Part shown: positions 21,103-28,838 of the stretch, piece by piece
Position numbering within the stretch: the first letter of the stretch is position 1
Layout of the letters: every line of letters starts with the position of its first letter
From: a virus
DNA length: 30,180 nt
Strand: one strand, 5' to 3'
Virus record (IMG/VR): IMGVR_UViG_3300023061_000424
Coordinates: 1-30,180 of that record
Made by a program: the position numbers and the translations under genes
Notes under the pieces: generated by a model
Told to the model about the DNA's origin: nothing
What the model saw: only the letters and a program-made list of their open reading frames with translations
The model's database searches: none

Positions 21103-23664
21103 TTAGTATGAGAATGATTTTGGTAAATAAAGGCTATTGTCTATCTGTTCTAATTTTCCTGAATAAAGTGTCTTAAATCCCTGGAAACCGATAGCTGCCG
21201 AAAATATGCTATCATCATGAAAAGTTTTACTCTCTGGTCTCATGTTATCATTATCGTCATAAATAAAGACTGACATTTCATCTATTAAAATTTTACTATG
21301 TATTGTTAGTACTCCATCTCTTAGCGCTTTAGCATATTCACTTATCATTAATGGTCTAGTAATTCTAGTTGTTCTCCAACCGAGTTTATCTGTCATTGAT
21401 GAACCAAGTGATTCAAATTTATTCGGTCTGAAATAAAGATTTGGATATGCTTTCTGTTTTAATATTGTTAATGTAGTAAGACCTTGATTATTTATTTCTG
21501 GAACCATGTAGGAATTATTATATCTTCTACCCCACTTATCTAGTAAATCACCAAATCTGTCTGGTGCAATATATCCTCTATACATTGCAACTTCTTCACC
21601 TGTTTTTCTATCCCAGATAATAGCTACAGAATAGTCACCACCAGATACACCATCAGATACATCCGCTCCGGTAACGTATATTCCTTCTTCTTCTGGTTCT
21701 TTGTAAATAACCCATCCTTCTTCTTCGTAGACTTTATGTTCATCATTCATATCTCCAATGTCCAATAAATTCTTTCTTTGGCTATCTATAATCTTTTGTT
21801 CAAAGACTGACCGACCAGATTGTAAGAATGAACATTTGTACTCTTGAGCGAATATTTGTGGGTCATTAACTTCACGTTCTATTTGTTTAATTTGTTTTTC
21901 CGAATATCCCCACCAGTAATCATATCTTTTCTTTACCCAATCATTTTCTTCGGTCCACATTCTATGGTACAAACCACCTACGCCTTTTGGCGAACTCTCT
22001 ATTACAAACGTTCCACCAAGTGGTATAGCAGGCATTAAAGATGCCATCTTTTCTTCTGCCTTATCAAGCTTTGAAAGTTCTGTCAAGAGGCAATTGTGGA
22101 CTACTCCGGATGTTGTTAAAAAACTATGTGGTTCTTTCTCTAATGCTATATCATAAACAAATTCTTCATGTTGAGATGATCCTATTCTCTTTATCCTTGC
22201 CCAATAATGAAATCTACCCCTACGCCAATATCCATGTCCTTGATTTGCAGTCGGTTGATGTTTTAATCTATATCTAGCTCTACCATTATTATATACTGGC
22301 AATTCAAATCCAAGTTTTCTTCTTAATTTATAATTTCCTTTTCCACCTAACATTAAATCATATCTTGGTCTACTCTTTACTCCATATCTATATACGTCTT
22401 CTTTATAATAAATATTAGCTAAACCGATTCTTAAAGAAATTAATAATTTCTTTAATTGATATATAAGCTGACCATTAACTGATGTAAATACAGCTATATC
22501 TGTTTTTGTTAAACAACCATCACCAAGAAATAATCCTTTTAACATTCCATATGAAAATTGCCAACCCCATTCCCATACAGAATCATTAATAAACTTATCA
22601 TCACATTTCTTTCCAAATTTTTCTCCAATAAACCTAGAAAAATTTACACCGTATAAAACAATAGTAGCAGATTTACTTACTTTAGAATATTGAACATTTA
22701 CACTCCTAACATTTTTAATGATACTCTTATTAATAACTTCCATCACATATGGAACTTCATCACGATGAATCGATATTGTTATTTTTCCATAACTACTTGT
22801 TCCTTCTGATAAATACCAACCAATGAATTCTCCAAAATCAAAATTAATATCTATTTCATTATCTTCTACAAGATCACCCTGAATTTTTTTATTCTCAAAT
22901 TTTATTTTATTACACCTACTTCTACATTGATAATATGGATAAGCAACATAATCTTTTTTAGTAATATCTTTAGCTTCTTTCCATACTCCTTTACTATTAT
23001 CTTCTAAAGTTCCTCGTACTAATACTTTATGGTCTTCAGTAAGGACTAAGTCTTCAGTACCATAGATGCTTATCCTTAGCATCTTCTTTTCATTTTTATT
23101 TTTGATTATTTTTTTTACTTTACTTGGACCACCAATACCATTAATAATTTTATCTCCTTCTTCTACATCTTTAATCTTTTTAGTAAAACCATTCTTAATA
23201 AATATATTAGTATTACCAGATAGGCAATTATGAATTGTATATCCGCTTCCTACATTCTCTGAAGATGGTAAAATTAATATCTTAGAATCCATCTTCGGAA
23301 AACTAATTTCATACTTAGAATTGTACTGTATAGTTGGTCTCAATGCTGCTGGTGTTGTCCTAATAAATGTTTTTATTTTATCTAATAACTCTGATACTAA
23401 ATCACTATTATATCCTATCAATGCTGACGTGATACCAACGTTCATTATGGTATTGACATAAAAATATCCAGCTACTGCGGTCGAAAATCCTAATTGTCTG
23501 CATTTCAAGATCATCACCCTTGTATTATCCCTGAGAGTATTAAACAAATCTTTCTGAGCTTCATTTAAAATGAACGGATGTAATCCACCCTTCTTTGTTT
23601 TTATTTTACAAAAATTCTCCAAATAGAATTTCGGGTCTCTTAATTTATCTAAATTTTCATTCAT
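21103..23664 (-). CDS. terL: Large terminase subunit with in-frame intein (853 aa precursor)
   Basis: This is the packaging motor: an ATPase plus a nuclease that cuts concatemeric DNA. Walker A is the deviant MILKCRQLGFSTAVAG (51-66). The Walker B strand CLLTELSKLD starts at Cys525, right after the intein. The coupling motif is FVIESSPKGVGG. The RNase H-like nuclease has VTGADVSDG, then MVPEINNQGL and a final FHDDSIFSAAIGF with paired Asp. Removing residues 147-524 leaves 475 residues, a normal length. The intein must splice for the ATPase to work, because it splits the domain between Walker A and B. The gene follows the small subunit by 5 bp. Confidence 0.93.
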   Translation of the reverse strand: MNENLDKLRDPKFYLENFCKIKTKKGGLHPFILNEAQKDLFNTLRDNTRVMILKCRQLGFSTAVAGYFYVNTIMNVGITSALIGYNSDLVSELLDKIKTFIRTTPAALRPTIQYNSKYEISFPKMDSKILILPSSENVGSGYTIHNCLSGNTNIFIKNGFTKKIKDVEEGDKIINGIGGPSKVKKIIKNKNEKKMLRISIYGTEDLVLTEDHKVLVRGTLEDNSKGVWKEAKDITKKDYVAYPYYQCRSRCNKIKFENKKIQGDLVEDNEIDINFDFGEFIGWYLSEGTSSYGKITISIHRDEVPYVMEVINKSIIKNVRSVNVQYSKVSKSATIVLYGVNFSRFIGEKFGKKCDDKFINDSVWEWGWQFSYGMLKGLFLGDGCLTKTDIAVFTSVNGQLIYQLKKLLISLRIGLANIYYKEDVYRYGVKSRPRYDLMLGGKGNYKLRRKLGFELPVYNNGRARYRLKHQPTANQGHGYWRRGRFHYWARIKRIGSSQHEEFVYDIALEKEPHSFLTTSGVVHNCLLTELSKLDKAEEKMASLMPAIPLGGTFVIESSPKGVGGLYHRMWTEENDWVKKRYDYWWGYSEKQIKQIEREVNDPQIFAQEYKCSFLQSGRSVFEQKIIDSQRKNLLDIGDMNDEHKVYEEEGWVIYKEPEEEGIYVTGADVSDGVSGGDYSVAIIWDRKTGEEVAMYRGYIAPDRFGDLLDKWGRRYNNSYMVPEINNQGLTTLTILKQKAYPNLYFRPNKFESLGSSMTDKLGWRTTRITRPLMISEYAKALRDGVLTIHSKILIDEMSVFIYDDNDNMRPESKTFHDDSIFSAAIGFQGFKTLYSGKLEQIDNSLYLPKSFSY
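22093..23226 (-). mobile_element. Intein with LAGLIDADG endonuclease domain (378 aa)
   Basis: The intein starts at Cys147 (CLSGNTNIFIKNG), has the block B TEDHKV, and ends VYDIALEKEPHSFLTTSG then VVHN, with Cys525 as the first extein residue. So all splice-site residues (Cys1, Thr-x-x-His, terminal His-Asn, Cys+1) are intact. Two LAGLIDADG helices are present, FGEFIGWYLSEGT (about 277-289, acid at Glu287) and YGMLKGLFLGDG (about 372-383, acid at Asp382), so the endonuclease may be active. The insertion point in the extein is TIHN/CLLTE, at the Walker B strand, a highly conserved site of the kind inteins favour. Confidence 0.95.
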
Positions 23665-23669
23665 AATTT

Positions 23670-24206
23670 TTATCCGTACAAGTCTTTTCCAGCTTCATCT
23701 TCTTTCTCTATCATCTCTTTTCCTTCTTCTGGAATAACCGGTACATTTACTTCATATAAATCTCTTTTATGTTTGTTGTCGCTAGATTCTTCTTTCTCTA
23801 ACTCTTTCTTCAATGTATCTTCCCATCCACTCTTTGCTTCATCTGCTGTTTCTTTATATTCGTCCAGCCCAAGTGATTTTAATAATATCTGATAACCACG
23901 TAACCTAATAGCAGACGAATCACTATTCTCGCATTCTTTCTTAATACCACCAACAATAGAAACTAAGTCTAATCCTTTGTCTATCAACGCCTGATGATAT
24001 TCTCGCCTAATAGCTATCTTATCTAATGTCCGATAAACCTCAGCAACATTCCTAAACCCAGCCATCTTCTTTAATTTCTCCGGATCGGTGGTTACTTGCA
24101 ATGCTCGCAACAATAAATTCTGTTGGAATAAATTCTTACGATGATAGTTGTAATCACCTTTAACAAAGATAACCGGTTTTAATTTTTTATTTTCTACTTC
24201 ATTCAT
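23670..24206 (-). CDS. terS: Small terminase subunit, probable (178 aa)
   Basis: The N-terminal part has a helix-turn-helix-like stretch (LRALQVTTDPEKLKKMAGFR then NVAEVYRTLDKIAIRREY), and a helical middle (LVSIVGGIKKECENSDSSAI) suits an oligomerisation core. The end is acidic and disordered. This plan and its position 5 bp before the large terminase gene fit the DNA-recognition subunit of the packaging motor. The start ATG overlaps the stop of the upstream gene as ATGA, showing translational coupling. The assignment rests on context more than motif. Confidence 0.7.
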   Translation of the reverse strand: MNEVENKKLKPVIFVKGDYNYHRKNLFQQNLLLRALQVTTDPEKLKKMAGFRNVAEVYRTLDKIAIRREYHQALIDKGLDLVSIVGGIKKECENSDSSAIRLRGYQILLKSLGLDEYKETADEAKSGWEDTLKKELEKEESSDNKHKRDLYEVNVPVIPEEGKEMIEKEDEAGKDLYG

Positions 24207-24835
24207 TTTTGTTTCTTTACTTTAACGTATGATAGATATTGCCAACTAGCTACACTAAATTCATAGATATCTTTTCCATGCTCATCATTATAGCAATTAA
24301 CATAATTAATTAAATAATCTAGAAACTTGCCGTATGTCATTTTCTGCTTTTCGCAATAATCAAGTATCTCTAATCTTTCTGGCATTAGGTAAACGGCAAA
24401 TAGATATTCAAACCCAACGTACTTATATGGATATTCCATTTTTTCTTTGAATGGATTTCTGGCATCAAAGTCTGGGAAGAAGTCGTCTACGTATGTCGCT
24501 ACTTTACCGAGTATGTATTCTCGCGTAATGACTCCGTGGTGTGTGCCAACATGACATTTCATGAATACACCAAAAGCATGGTCTATGTGACCATTGCGTC
24601 CTGGCTTAGATTTTCTGGTGCCTTTATAACAGAATCTTCTAAAAAGCCACTGTGTCTTTAGTACACTGTCGAAAGCCTTAAGCCTATATTCAACCATTGC
24701 ATCCCTCACCATTCCAATGTACTCGTTTATTTCGTAACCTTCATCAGTACTAACTTCAGAAAGATCACATTTTTTCAAAGACCTCTCTCCAGAAAATACA
24801 TCTTCATAGGTCTTTTTGTATTGGCGCATAGCCAT
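24203..24835 (-). CDS. Unknown protein upstream of terminase (210 aa)
   Basis: I use the ATG at 24835 (GAAAATATGGC), which fits the local leader rule, instead of a start 12 codons earlier. The protein is rich in aromatic residues (YKYVGFEYLFAVYLMPERLE, FSVASWQYLSYVKVKK) with a CxxxxR patch (RRFCYKGTRKSKPGRNGHID) and several His (HAFGVFMKCHVGTHHG). No metal-site or fold signature is convincing. It is translationally coupled to the small terminase gene (ATGA overlap), so a packaging-related role is possible. Confidence 0.6.
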   Translation of the reverse strand: MAMRQYKKTYEDVFSGERSLKKCDLSEVSTDEGYEINEYIGMVRDAMVEYRLKAFDSVLKTQWLFRRFCYKGTRKSKPGRNGHIDHAFGVFMKCHVGTHHGVITREYILGKVATYVDDFFPDFDARNPFKEKMEYPYKYVGFEYLFAVYLMPERLEILDYCEKQKMTYGKFLDYLINYVNCYNDEHGKDIYEFSVASWQYLSYVKVKKQK

Positions 24836-24902
24836 ATTTTCATAATTATTACATCTTTTTATTAAAACCAAATTAGTGAAGTCAAAAGTAGGTGTTAGTT
24901 AA

Positions 24903-25352
24903 TTAATTTTTTTCTGCTACTTCTTTTTGTTTTTTAACAACCTTTACTAATTCGTATGTGATAATATCATTTTTTATTTCTTGCCAAGTTTCATAACAAT
25001 ATTTTCCATCTGATAAATCTCTTCCTCTATTCCAATCTTCACCAGCTCTCGGTTTTCTAGTAAGCACAGTACAGCCAAGATAACCACCGTCATCTTCTTT
25101 AAATCCTTCTGTAGGATAATCTGCTGGAAGAACTTTGTTAGTTTCTAACATTTTCTTACTACCCTTCTCTGGTAATCTAGCAATAATATTATATATGTTT
25201 TCTTTTGTATAACAAGATACACACATTCTATCATATTTATAGTCAAGTAGAATAAAATCTTCTACATTGTGATAGCGACTAATTTCTTTAAGCCAATCAT
25301 AAAGTTCTAAATATTTGACTTTCAATACATCTAACGGTTTATAATTACTCAT
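24903..25352 (-). CDS. Unknown phage protein (149 aa)
   Basis: The start at 25352 matches the AAAAATATGAG leader; the open frame extends 15 codons further up without supporting signals. It reads MSNYKPLDVLKVKYLELYDW and has CVSCYTKENIYNIIARLPEK and GGYLGCTVLTRKPRAGEDWN, with a Lys-rich end. There are two adjacent Cys (CVSC), but no second pair is clear. It belongs to the packaging operon from the promoter at 25873. No function can be given. Confidence 0.6.
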   Translation of the reverse strand: MSNYKPLDVLKVKYLELYDWLKEISRYHNVEDFILLDYKYDRMCVSCYTKENIYNIIARLPEKGSKKMLETNKVLPADYPTEGFKEDDGGYLGCTVLTRKPRAGEDWNRGRDLSDGKYCYETWQEIKNDIITYELVKVVKKQKEVAEKN

Positions 25353-25404
25353 ATTTTTATACCGTTCTGACTTCACTAATTTAATTTTAATGTACAATAT
25401 TGCT

Positions 25405-25821
25405 CTATTCTGCTGGTTGTATCATACTCTGTCTAAGATTACTAAGTCTATTCGGCATTACTGCTTCTACTTCTGGTGCAACCACATCTCCTGCCATTGC
25501 TGGATTAACATTCTCTCCTTCTGTAATTCCGCCAAGTAATTGTTCAAACAATTCTCTTAAATCTGGATTTCTCATCTCAAGTTTTTGTAAAAATCTACCG
25601 ATAGATACAACATCATTCAGATTAACACCCGCATCTGTCATTGCTTGAAACACCTTATTAAGCATTTCTTGTTTAGCAACAGTTAATTCATCTTTGCCGA
25701 TAGTAGTATTTTCTCTCAATGCTTTGTCCTTAGCACTAATTTTTGCTAGTTCAGCCATCAATTCATCTTTTCTGTAGCTGGTTTGTGGTGTTTTATTATT
25801 TTTGATGTTCGTTTTTGCCAT
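25405..25821 (-). CDS. Unknown protein, first gene of the packaging operon (138 aa)
   Basis: A basic, helical N-terminus (KTNIKNNKTPQTSYRKDELM, then AELAKISAKDKALRE) precedes a helical middle (VAKQEMLNKVFQAMTDAGVN) and an acidic, Gly/Ala/Val-rich end. It has no known motif. It starts about 50 nt after the promoter at 25873-25887, with the AAAAATATG leader. Position before terminase may mean a role in packaging or head assembly. Confidence 0.6.
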   Translation of the reverse strand: MAKTNIKNNKTPQTSYRKDELMAELAKISAKDKALRENTTIGKDELTVAKQEMLNKVFQAMTDAGVNLNDVVSIGRFLQKLEMRNPDLRELFEQLLGGITEGENVNPAMAGDVVAPEVEAVMPNRLSNLRQSMIQPAE

Positions 25822-25865
25822 ATTTTTATATTTTATATCTAGAAATAAAAAAAATTATACCTTTA

Positions 25866-25887
25866 TAGTATAATTATAACACAAGTA
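25866..25887 (-). promoter_or_regulatory. Extended -10 promoter for the terminase operon
   Basis: The minus strand reads TACTTGTGTTATAATTATAC, with TATAAT at 25873-25878 and TGTG at 25880-25883. It sits in the only sizeable gap of this region, 50 bp before the 138-residue gene. A second weaker TATAAT-like element follows near 25858-25863. Confidence 0.72.
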
Positions 25888-25919
25888 TTTCTTTTTTAGT
25901 GAGAAATTGTGTTTAGTGT

Positions 25920-26318
25920 CTATTTCAACTTCATAAACGCGTCTTCGTATGTAGAGATACCACCATACAGACTGCCTGATAAATCTTTAGCAACTATTAT
26001 TCTCAATTTGTTTCTTTCATTCCGATCTTTGACACTTTGCAATTGTCGCCGGTATGCCTGCAATTCCATCTTCAATCTAAAACTGTCATCTGCCAAATAT
26101 TGTTCAACCCAATTATCGAGACCATATTTAGCTTGCTGTTTAAAATGAGTTTGCTCATGAATGATTAAGTGGTCTGGTAGAGAGTAGTTTGCGTAAATCA
26201 CATTGTCGTAAGCGAAGATAGTTCTTTCGTTTATATCGAACCTCTCTTTATACCTTGCCAATAGAGGAAACTCGCTTGTCGGTTTTAGTGTTACCTCGTT
26301 TTTTAAGTTCTTTTCCAT
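25920..26318 (-). CDS. HExxH zinc metalloprotease-like protein (132 aa)
   Basis: LIIHEQTHFKQQAKYG carries HEQTH (54-58), and RLKMELQAYRRQ contains the Glu about 27 residues later that can be the third zinc ligand (Glu85). This combination is known in small phage-encoded zincins of unknown function. I use the ATG at 26318; the open frame begins with a TTG nine bases earlier. The start lies inside a 48-residue ORF in another frame. It is the last gene before the terminase promoter region. Confidence 0.72.
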   Translation of the reverse strand: MEKNLKNEVTLKPTSEFPLLARYKERFDINERTIFAYDNVIYANYSLPDHLIIHEQTHFKQQAKYGLDNWVEQYLADDSFRLKMELQAYRRQLQSVKDRNERNKLRIIVAKDLSGSLYGGISTYEDAFMKLK

Positions 26319-26394
26319 AGTTATCAAAAGACTTTTTAAACTCTTTATCTTTTAATTTATCTTTTAAGTAAGTATCAAAGTCGTTATTTTTCAT
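26248..26394 (-). CDS. Small charged protein (48 aa) overlapping the metalloprotease gene
   Basis: It begins MKNNDFDTYLKDKLKDKEFK, like the N-terminal helix seen before many HTH antitoxins (LKDPEFKKEYE type), but it ends after 48 residues with no HTH. Its last 71 bases overlap the next gene in another frame. The start has a plain leader and fills the gap between the kinase stop and the metalloprotease start. It could be a decayed or minimal regulator. Confidence 0.45.
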   Translation of the reverse strand: MKNNDFDTYLKDKLKDKEFKKSFDNYGKELKKRGNTKTDKRVSSIGKV

Positions 26395-26409
26395 ATCATT
26401 ATGATACGA

Positions 26410-26901
26410 TTAATTAATTAAAGCTAACACCTGTACTTTTAAATCATCTATGGTCCCATCATTTTTTATCTCAATGTCAGATACTATCTCATCTTGTTCG
26501 ACCTCAGAAGCATGAGAATTACCATCACAACCATCGCGCACTAAACGAACTACGATACCACCGAGTTCTCTTATTTTATAACTTTCATTTAAAAAACGAA
26601 CATCATCTACTACGTAATTACCTTTTGTATCAATTTTAATTCTATCTACCCAATAATTATTGTCGTCTGCTCGACGTACTTCTGTCCCATAGTTCTTTAA
26701 TAAAGCCCTAACAACGTCATGATGCCACCATTCCTTTTTCTTAACATCCACATTTAATTCTTTTAAAACAAGTGGAAATCTATCAGCTACTTCCTGAACT
26801 AAAGCATCCTTAAAACCAACTCTAGTAAAACCATTCTTTTCTAAGGCCTGAGATGCTATTGATTTTCCAGATTGTGATTTACCAGTAAAGCCAATTATCA
26901 T
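26410..26901 (-). CDS. Deoxynucleoside monophosphate kinase (163 aa)
   Basis: The enzyme would phosphorylate dNMPs to feed phage DNA synthesis. The P-loop is IIGFTGKSQSGKSIASQAL, with Gly7 to Ser14 as the Walker A. FTRVGFKDALVQEVADRF, KNYGTEVRRADDNNYWVDRI and VVDDVRFLNESYKIRELGG are the lid and base-binding segments seen in phage T4 gp1/T5-type kinases, including the DDVRF acidic pair. HASEVEQDE follows near the end. It has an AATATG leader and neighbours a zinc-ribbon peptide gene. Other P-loop nucleotide kinases are less likely. Confidence 0.85.
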   Translation of the reverse strand: MIIGFTGKSQSGKSIASQALEKNGFTRVGFKDALVQEVADRFPLVLKELNVDVKKKEWWHHDVVRALLKNYGTEVRRADDNNYWVDRIKIDTKGNYVVDDVRFLNESYKIRELGGIVVRLVRDGCDGNSHASEVEQDEIVSDIEIKNDGTIDDLKVQVLALIN

Positions 26902-26912
26902 ATTATTAAGAT

Positions 26913-27062
26913 TTATTTTAATTTATCTAACTTTATCAATAACTTTGCTTTCTTCTTACTAATCATTTTATCGTCTGCAAAAAACTTATTACAACTACTA
27001 CAAAATCCAATAGTTGTATCTGATGATATTTTAGCTTTACACTTTGGACAAATTAACTTCAT
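26913..27062 (-). CDS. Mini zinc-ribbon protein (49 aa)
   Basis: CPKC at 5-8 and CSSC at about 21-24 form a compact zinc ribbon, followed by a Lys-rich helix (KMISKKKAKLLIKLDKLK). Its ATG overlaps the stop of the upstream gene (CAATGA), which supports translation. Nucleic-acid binding or bridging of another protein is plausible. Nothing is known from the sequence beyond this. Confidence 0.7.
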   Translation of the reverse strand: MKLICPKCKAKISSDTTIGFCSSCNKFFADDKMISKKKAKLLIKLDKLK

Positions 27063-27232
27063 TGTTTTAAACGTTTCCTAAAATTCTTGATACTGCCAAA
27101 ATAATCATCTAATATTTTTTTATTGCCATCTCCTCTACTACACAAAACAACAATATCATTAATGCTACTATTAATATTATTCTCGTTAATGTCGAGCGAT
27201 TTTATCTTCTTTGTGATGTCTTCAATTCCCAT
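27059..27232 (-). CDS. Small helical protein (57 aa), unknown
   Basis: It starts MGIEDITKKIKSLDINENNI, then NSSINDIVVLCSRGDGNKKI, and ends in a basic helix, IKNFRKRLKQ. There is no recognisable family. It overlaps the membrane peptide gene by 11 bp at its start and the zinc-ribbon gene by 4 bp at its end. That chain of overlaps makes chance ORFs unlikely. Confidence 0.6.
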   Translation of the reverse strand: MGIEDITKKIKSLDINENNINSSINDIVVLCSRGDGNKKILDDYFGSIKNFRKRLKQ

Positions 27233-27335
27233 CAAAAAAGAATTTATAAATTAGCTTAACTGCTATCCCAAGTAATGCTATCTCAGCAAATATCAGAATG
27301 AGTGTTCTAACCTCATCTATTTTTTTGCCCTCCAT
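27222..27335 (-). CDS. Small membrane peptide (37 aa)
   Basis: MEGKKIDEVRTLILIFAEIA continues into LLGIAVKLIYKFFFDGN: a charged start, about 20 hydrophobic residues and a basic-aromatic end, so one membrane span is likely. It follows the epimerase gene by 20 bp and overlaps the next gene by 11 bp. The function is unknown. Confidence 0.58.
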   Translation of the reverse strand: MEGKKIDEVRTLILIFAEIALLGIAVKLIYKFFFDGN

Positions 27336-27355
27336 GTATTTACTTTAATATTTAA

Positions 27356-28228
27356 TTAAAGTTCTTTATCTAAAATCTTTTTTATATTCTTCTCAAAATT
27401 ATCTTCTGGTGCATAACCGAGTATAAGAAAAGCCTTACTCGTATCAGCGAACGAAGACACCACATCACAAGCTGGTAATGTATAATATTCAACAGTCGCT
27501 TTTTTCTTCTTCTTAACTAAAACGCTTTCAAACATATCAAGTAATTCCTGTAAACTAATAACCTCATTACCGCCAATGTGATATATCTCATTTTTACAAT
27601 TATCCCATACATCAGGAGAAATTAAACCATAAACTGCTTCGACTAAATCATGAACGTTCGTATAGCCACGTTCAGTCTTACCATTACCATAAAAAGTTAT
27701 ATCCTTACCTGAATTAATCTGATTGATCCATTTATAAATTCCCATGTCTGGTCTACCATTCAAACCATAAATAGTAAATGGTCTAATCGTCACATATTCA
27801 ATCCCGCCCGTCTCAACAATCTTCTCAGCACAATACTTAGTCATGGCATAAATAGATTGTGGATTTGGTTTGTCTTCTTCATTTAATCCTTCTTCTGTTA
27901 TATTACCACCTAAGACAGATGAACTACTAAAGTTAATTAACTTCACATCATATTCTTCACACATCTCAACAATGTTCCTAGTGCCAATTATATTAGTGCT
28001 TAGATATTCTTCTGGAAAATTTTCACTACGTCTAACACCAGCTAAGGCTGCCAAATGAATCACCATATCATATTGTCCTGCTTCAAAAGCCCTATCAAGT
28101 TTCATTTTATCCCTAATATCATTACCGTCGACTAAATCGTAACCTTCAAAATCAATCTTCTTGGACTTTAATAGATTGCAAAGATAAGAACCTACGAACC
28201 CAGCATATCCAGTTACTAAAATTTTCAT
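27356..28228 (-). CDS. NAD-dependent sugar-nucleotide epimerase/dehydratase (290 aa)
   Basis: An extended short-chain dehydrogenase of the GalE/RmlB-like kind that reshapes nucleotide sugars. ILVTGYAGFVGSYLCNLL (3-20) gives the TGxxGxxG NAD site. INFSSSSVLGG carries the Ser catalytic region, and YAMTKYCAEK gives Tyr127 and Lys131. RPFTIYG and FYGNGKTERGYTNVHDLVEA are the sugar-nucleotide part. The exact reaction (epimerase, dehydratase or reductase) cannot be set from sequence. It lies among early-type genes, far from the glycosyltransferases it may supply. Confidence 0.88.
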   Translation of the reverse strand: MKILVTGYAGFVGSYLCNLLKSKKIDFEGYDLVDGNDIRDKMKLDRAFEAGQYDMVIHLAALAGVRRSENFPEEYLSTNIIGTRNIVEMCEEYDVKLINFSSSSVLGGNITEEGLNEEDKPNPQSIYAMTKYCAEKIVETGGIEYVTIRPFTIYGLNGRPDMGIYKWINQINSGKDITFYGNGKTERGYTNVHDLVEAVYGLISPDVWDNCKNEIYHIGGNEVISLQELLDMFESVLVKKKKKATVEYYTLPACDVVSSFADTSKAFLILGYAPEDNFEKNIKKILDKEL

Positions 28229-28237
28229 AATTTTTAT

Positions 28238-28507
28238 TTAATCTTTAATTATATCTTTACTTTTCTTTGGTGTTAATACAAACATAACGCTATCTTCTTT
28301 ATTCTCTGCTCTTAAATATCCGCCTCTACATTCATAAACATCTACGCCAAATATTTCTTCTTCGTCATCGTGAAAACTGCCACGCTTAATAACTGTATGA
28401 ATATCATCATTCGGTGATATGTATTTTAATGCCTCTTTCTCATTGTCGTTTTCAGGAGTGAACATAATTTGTTTGACTCCTTGCGTAATTAAAATTGATG
28501 TTTTCAT
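28238..28507 (-). CDS. Conserved small phage-type protein (89 aa), unknown
   Basis: KTSILITQGVKQIMFTPEND and EALKYISPNDDIHTVIKRGS precede a mixed beta/acidic part, FGVDVYECRGGYLRAENKED. I associate this style with small phage-encoded proteins but cannot name a family. The leader is AATAAAAAAATATG. It directly precedes the epimerase gene (9 bp). Confidence 0.6.
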   Translation of the reverse strand: MKTSILITQGVKQIMFTPENDNEKEALKYISPNDDIHTVIKRGSFHDDEEEIFGVDVYECRGGYLRAENKEDSVMFVLTPKKSKDIIKD

Positions 28508-28513
28508 ATTTTT

Positions 28514-28834
28514 TTATTTAATAATTAAACCATCCCCATTCAATTTATATTTTACAGCTTCCCATAGTGCATCTACTAATTCAGACCAACTAGAAAATGA
28601 ACAATTTTTAAGAAAGACTTCATAATAGATTCTATCTTCATAACCATCTTCCATGTGTAAAGAATCATAATCTCTTTCTATTTTCTTTAAATCATCTCCT
28701 AAGTATTCTGTCATTTGACCGATAGATATTATTTTCCAAGGATAGTCTGTTTCATATACTAATCCTATTAATAAAGTTTGGACTTCTTTATTGTCTAACT
28801 CATTCCATTGTTCTTTTGTTATTGATTGTTTCAT
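28514..28834 (-). CDS. Conserved small phage-type protein (106 aa), unknown
   Basis: It begins MKQSITKEQWNELDNKEVQT, with IISIGQMTEYLGDDLKKIER in the middle. The ITKEQW and IGQMxEYLGDD pieces occur together in small uncharacterised phage proteins. The rest is acidic with a C-terminal helix FSSWSELVDALWEAVKYKL. No catalytic or binding residues stand out. It lies 6 bp before the next gene in the early operon. Confidence 0.62.
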   Translation of the reverse strand: MKQSITKEQWNELDNKEVQTLLIGLVYETDYPWKIISIGQMTEYLGDDLKKIERDYDSLHMEDGYEDRIYYEVFLKNCSFSSWSELVDALWEAVKYKLNGDGLIIK

Positions 28835-28838
28835 ACTT

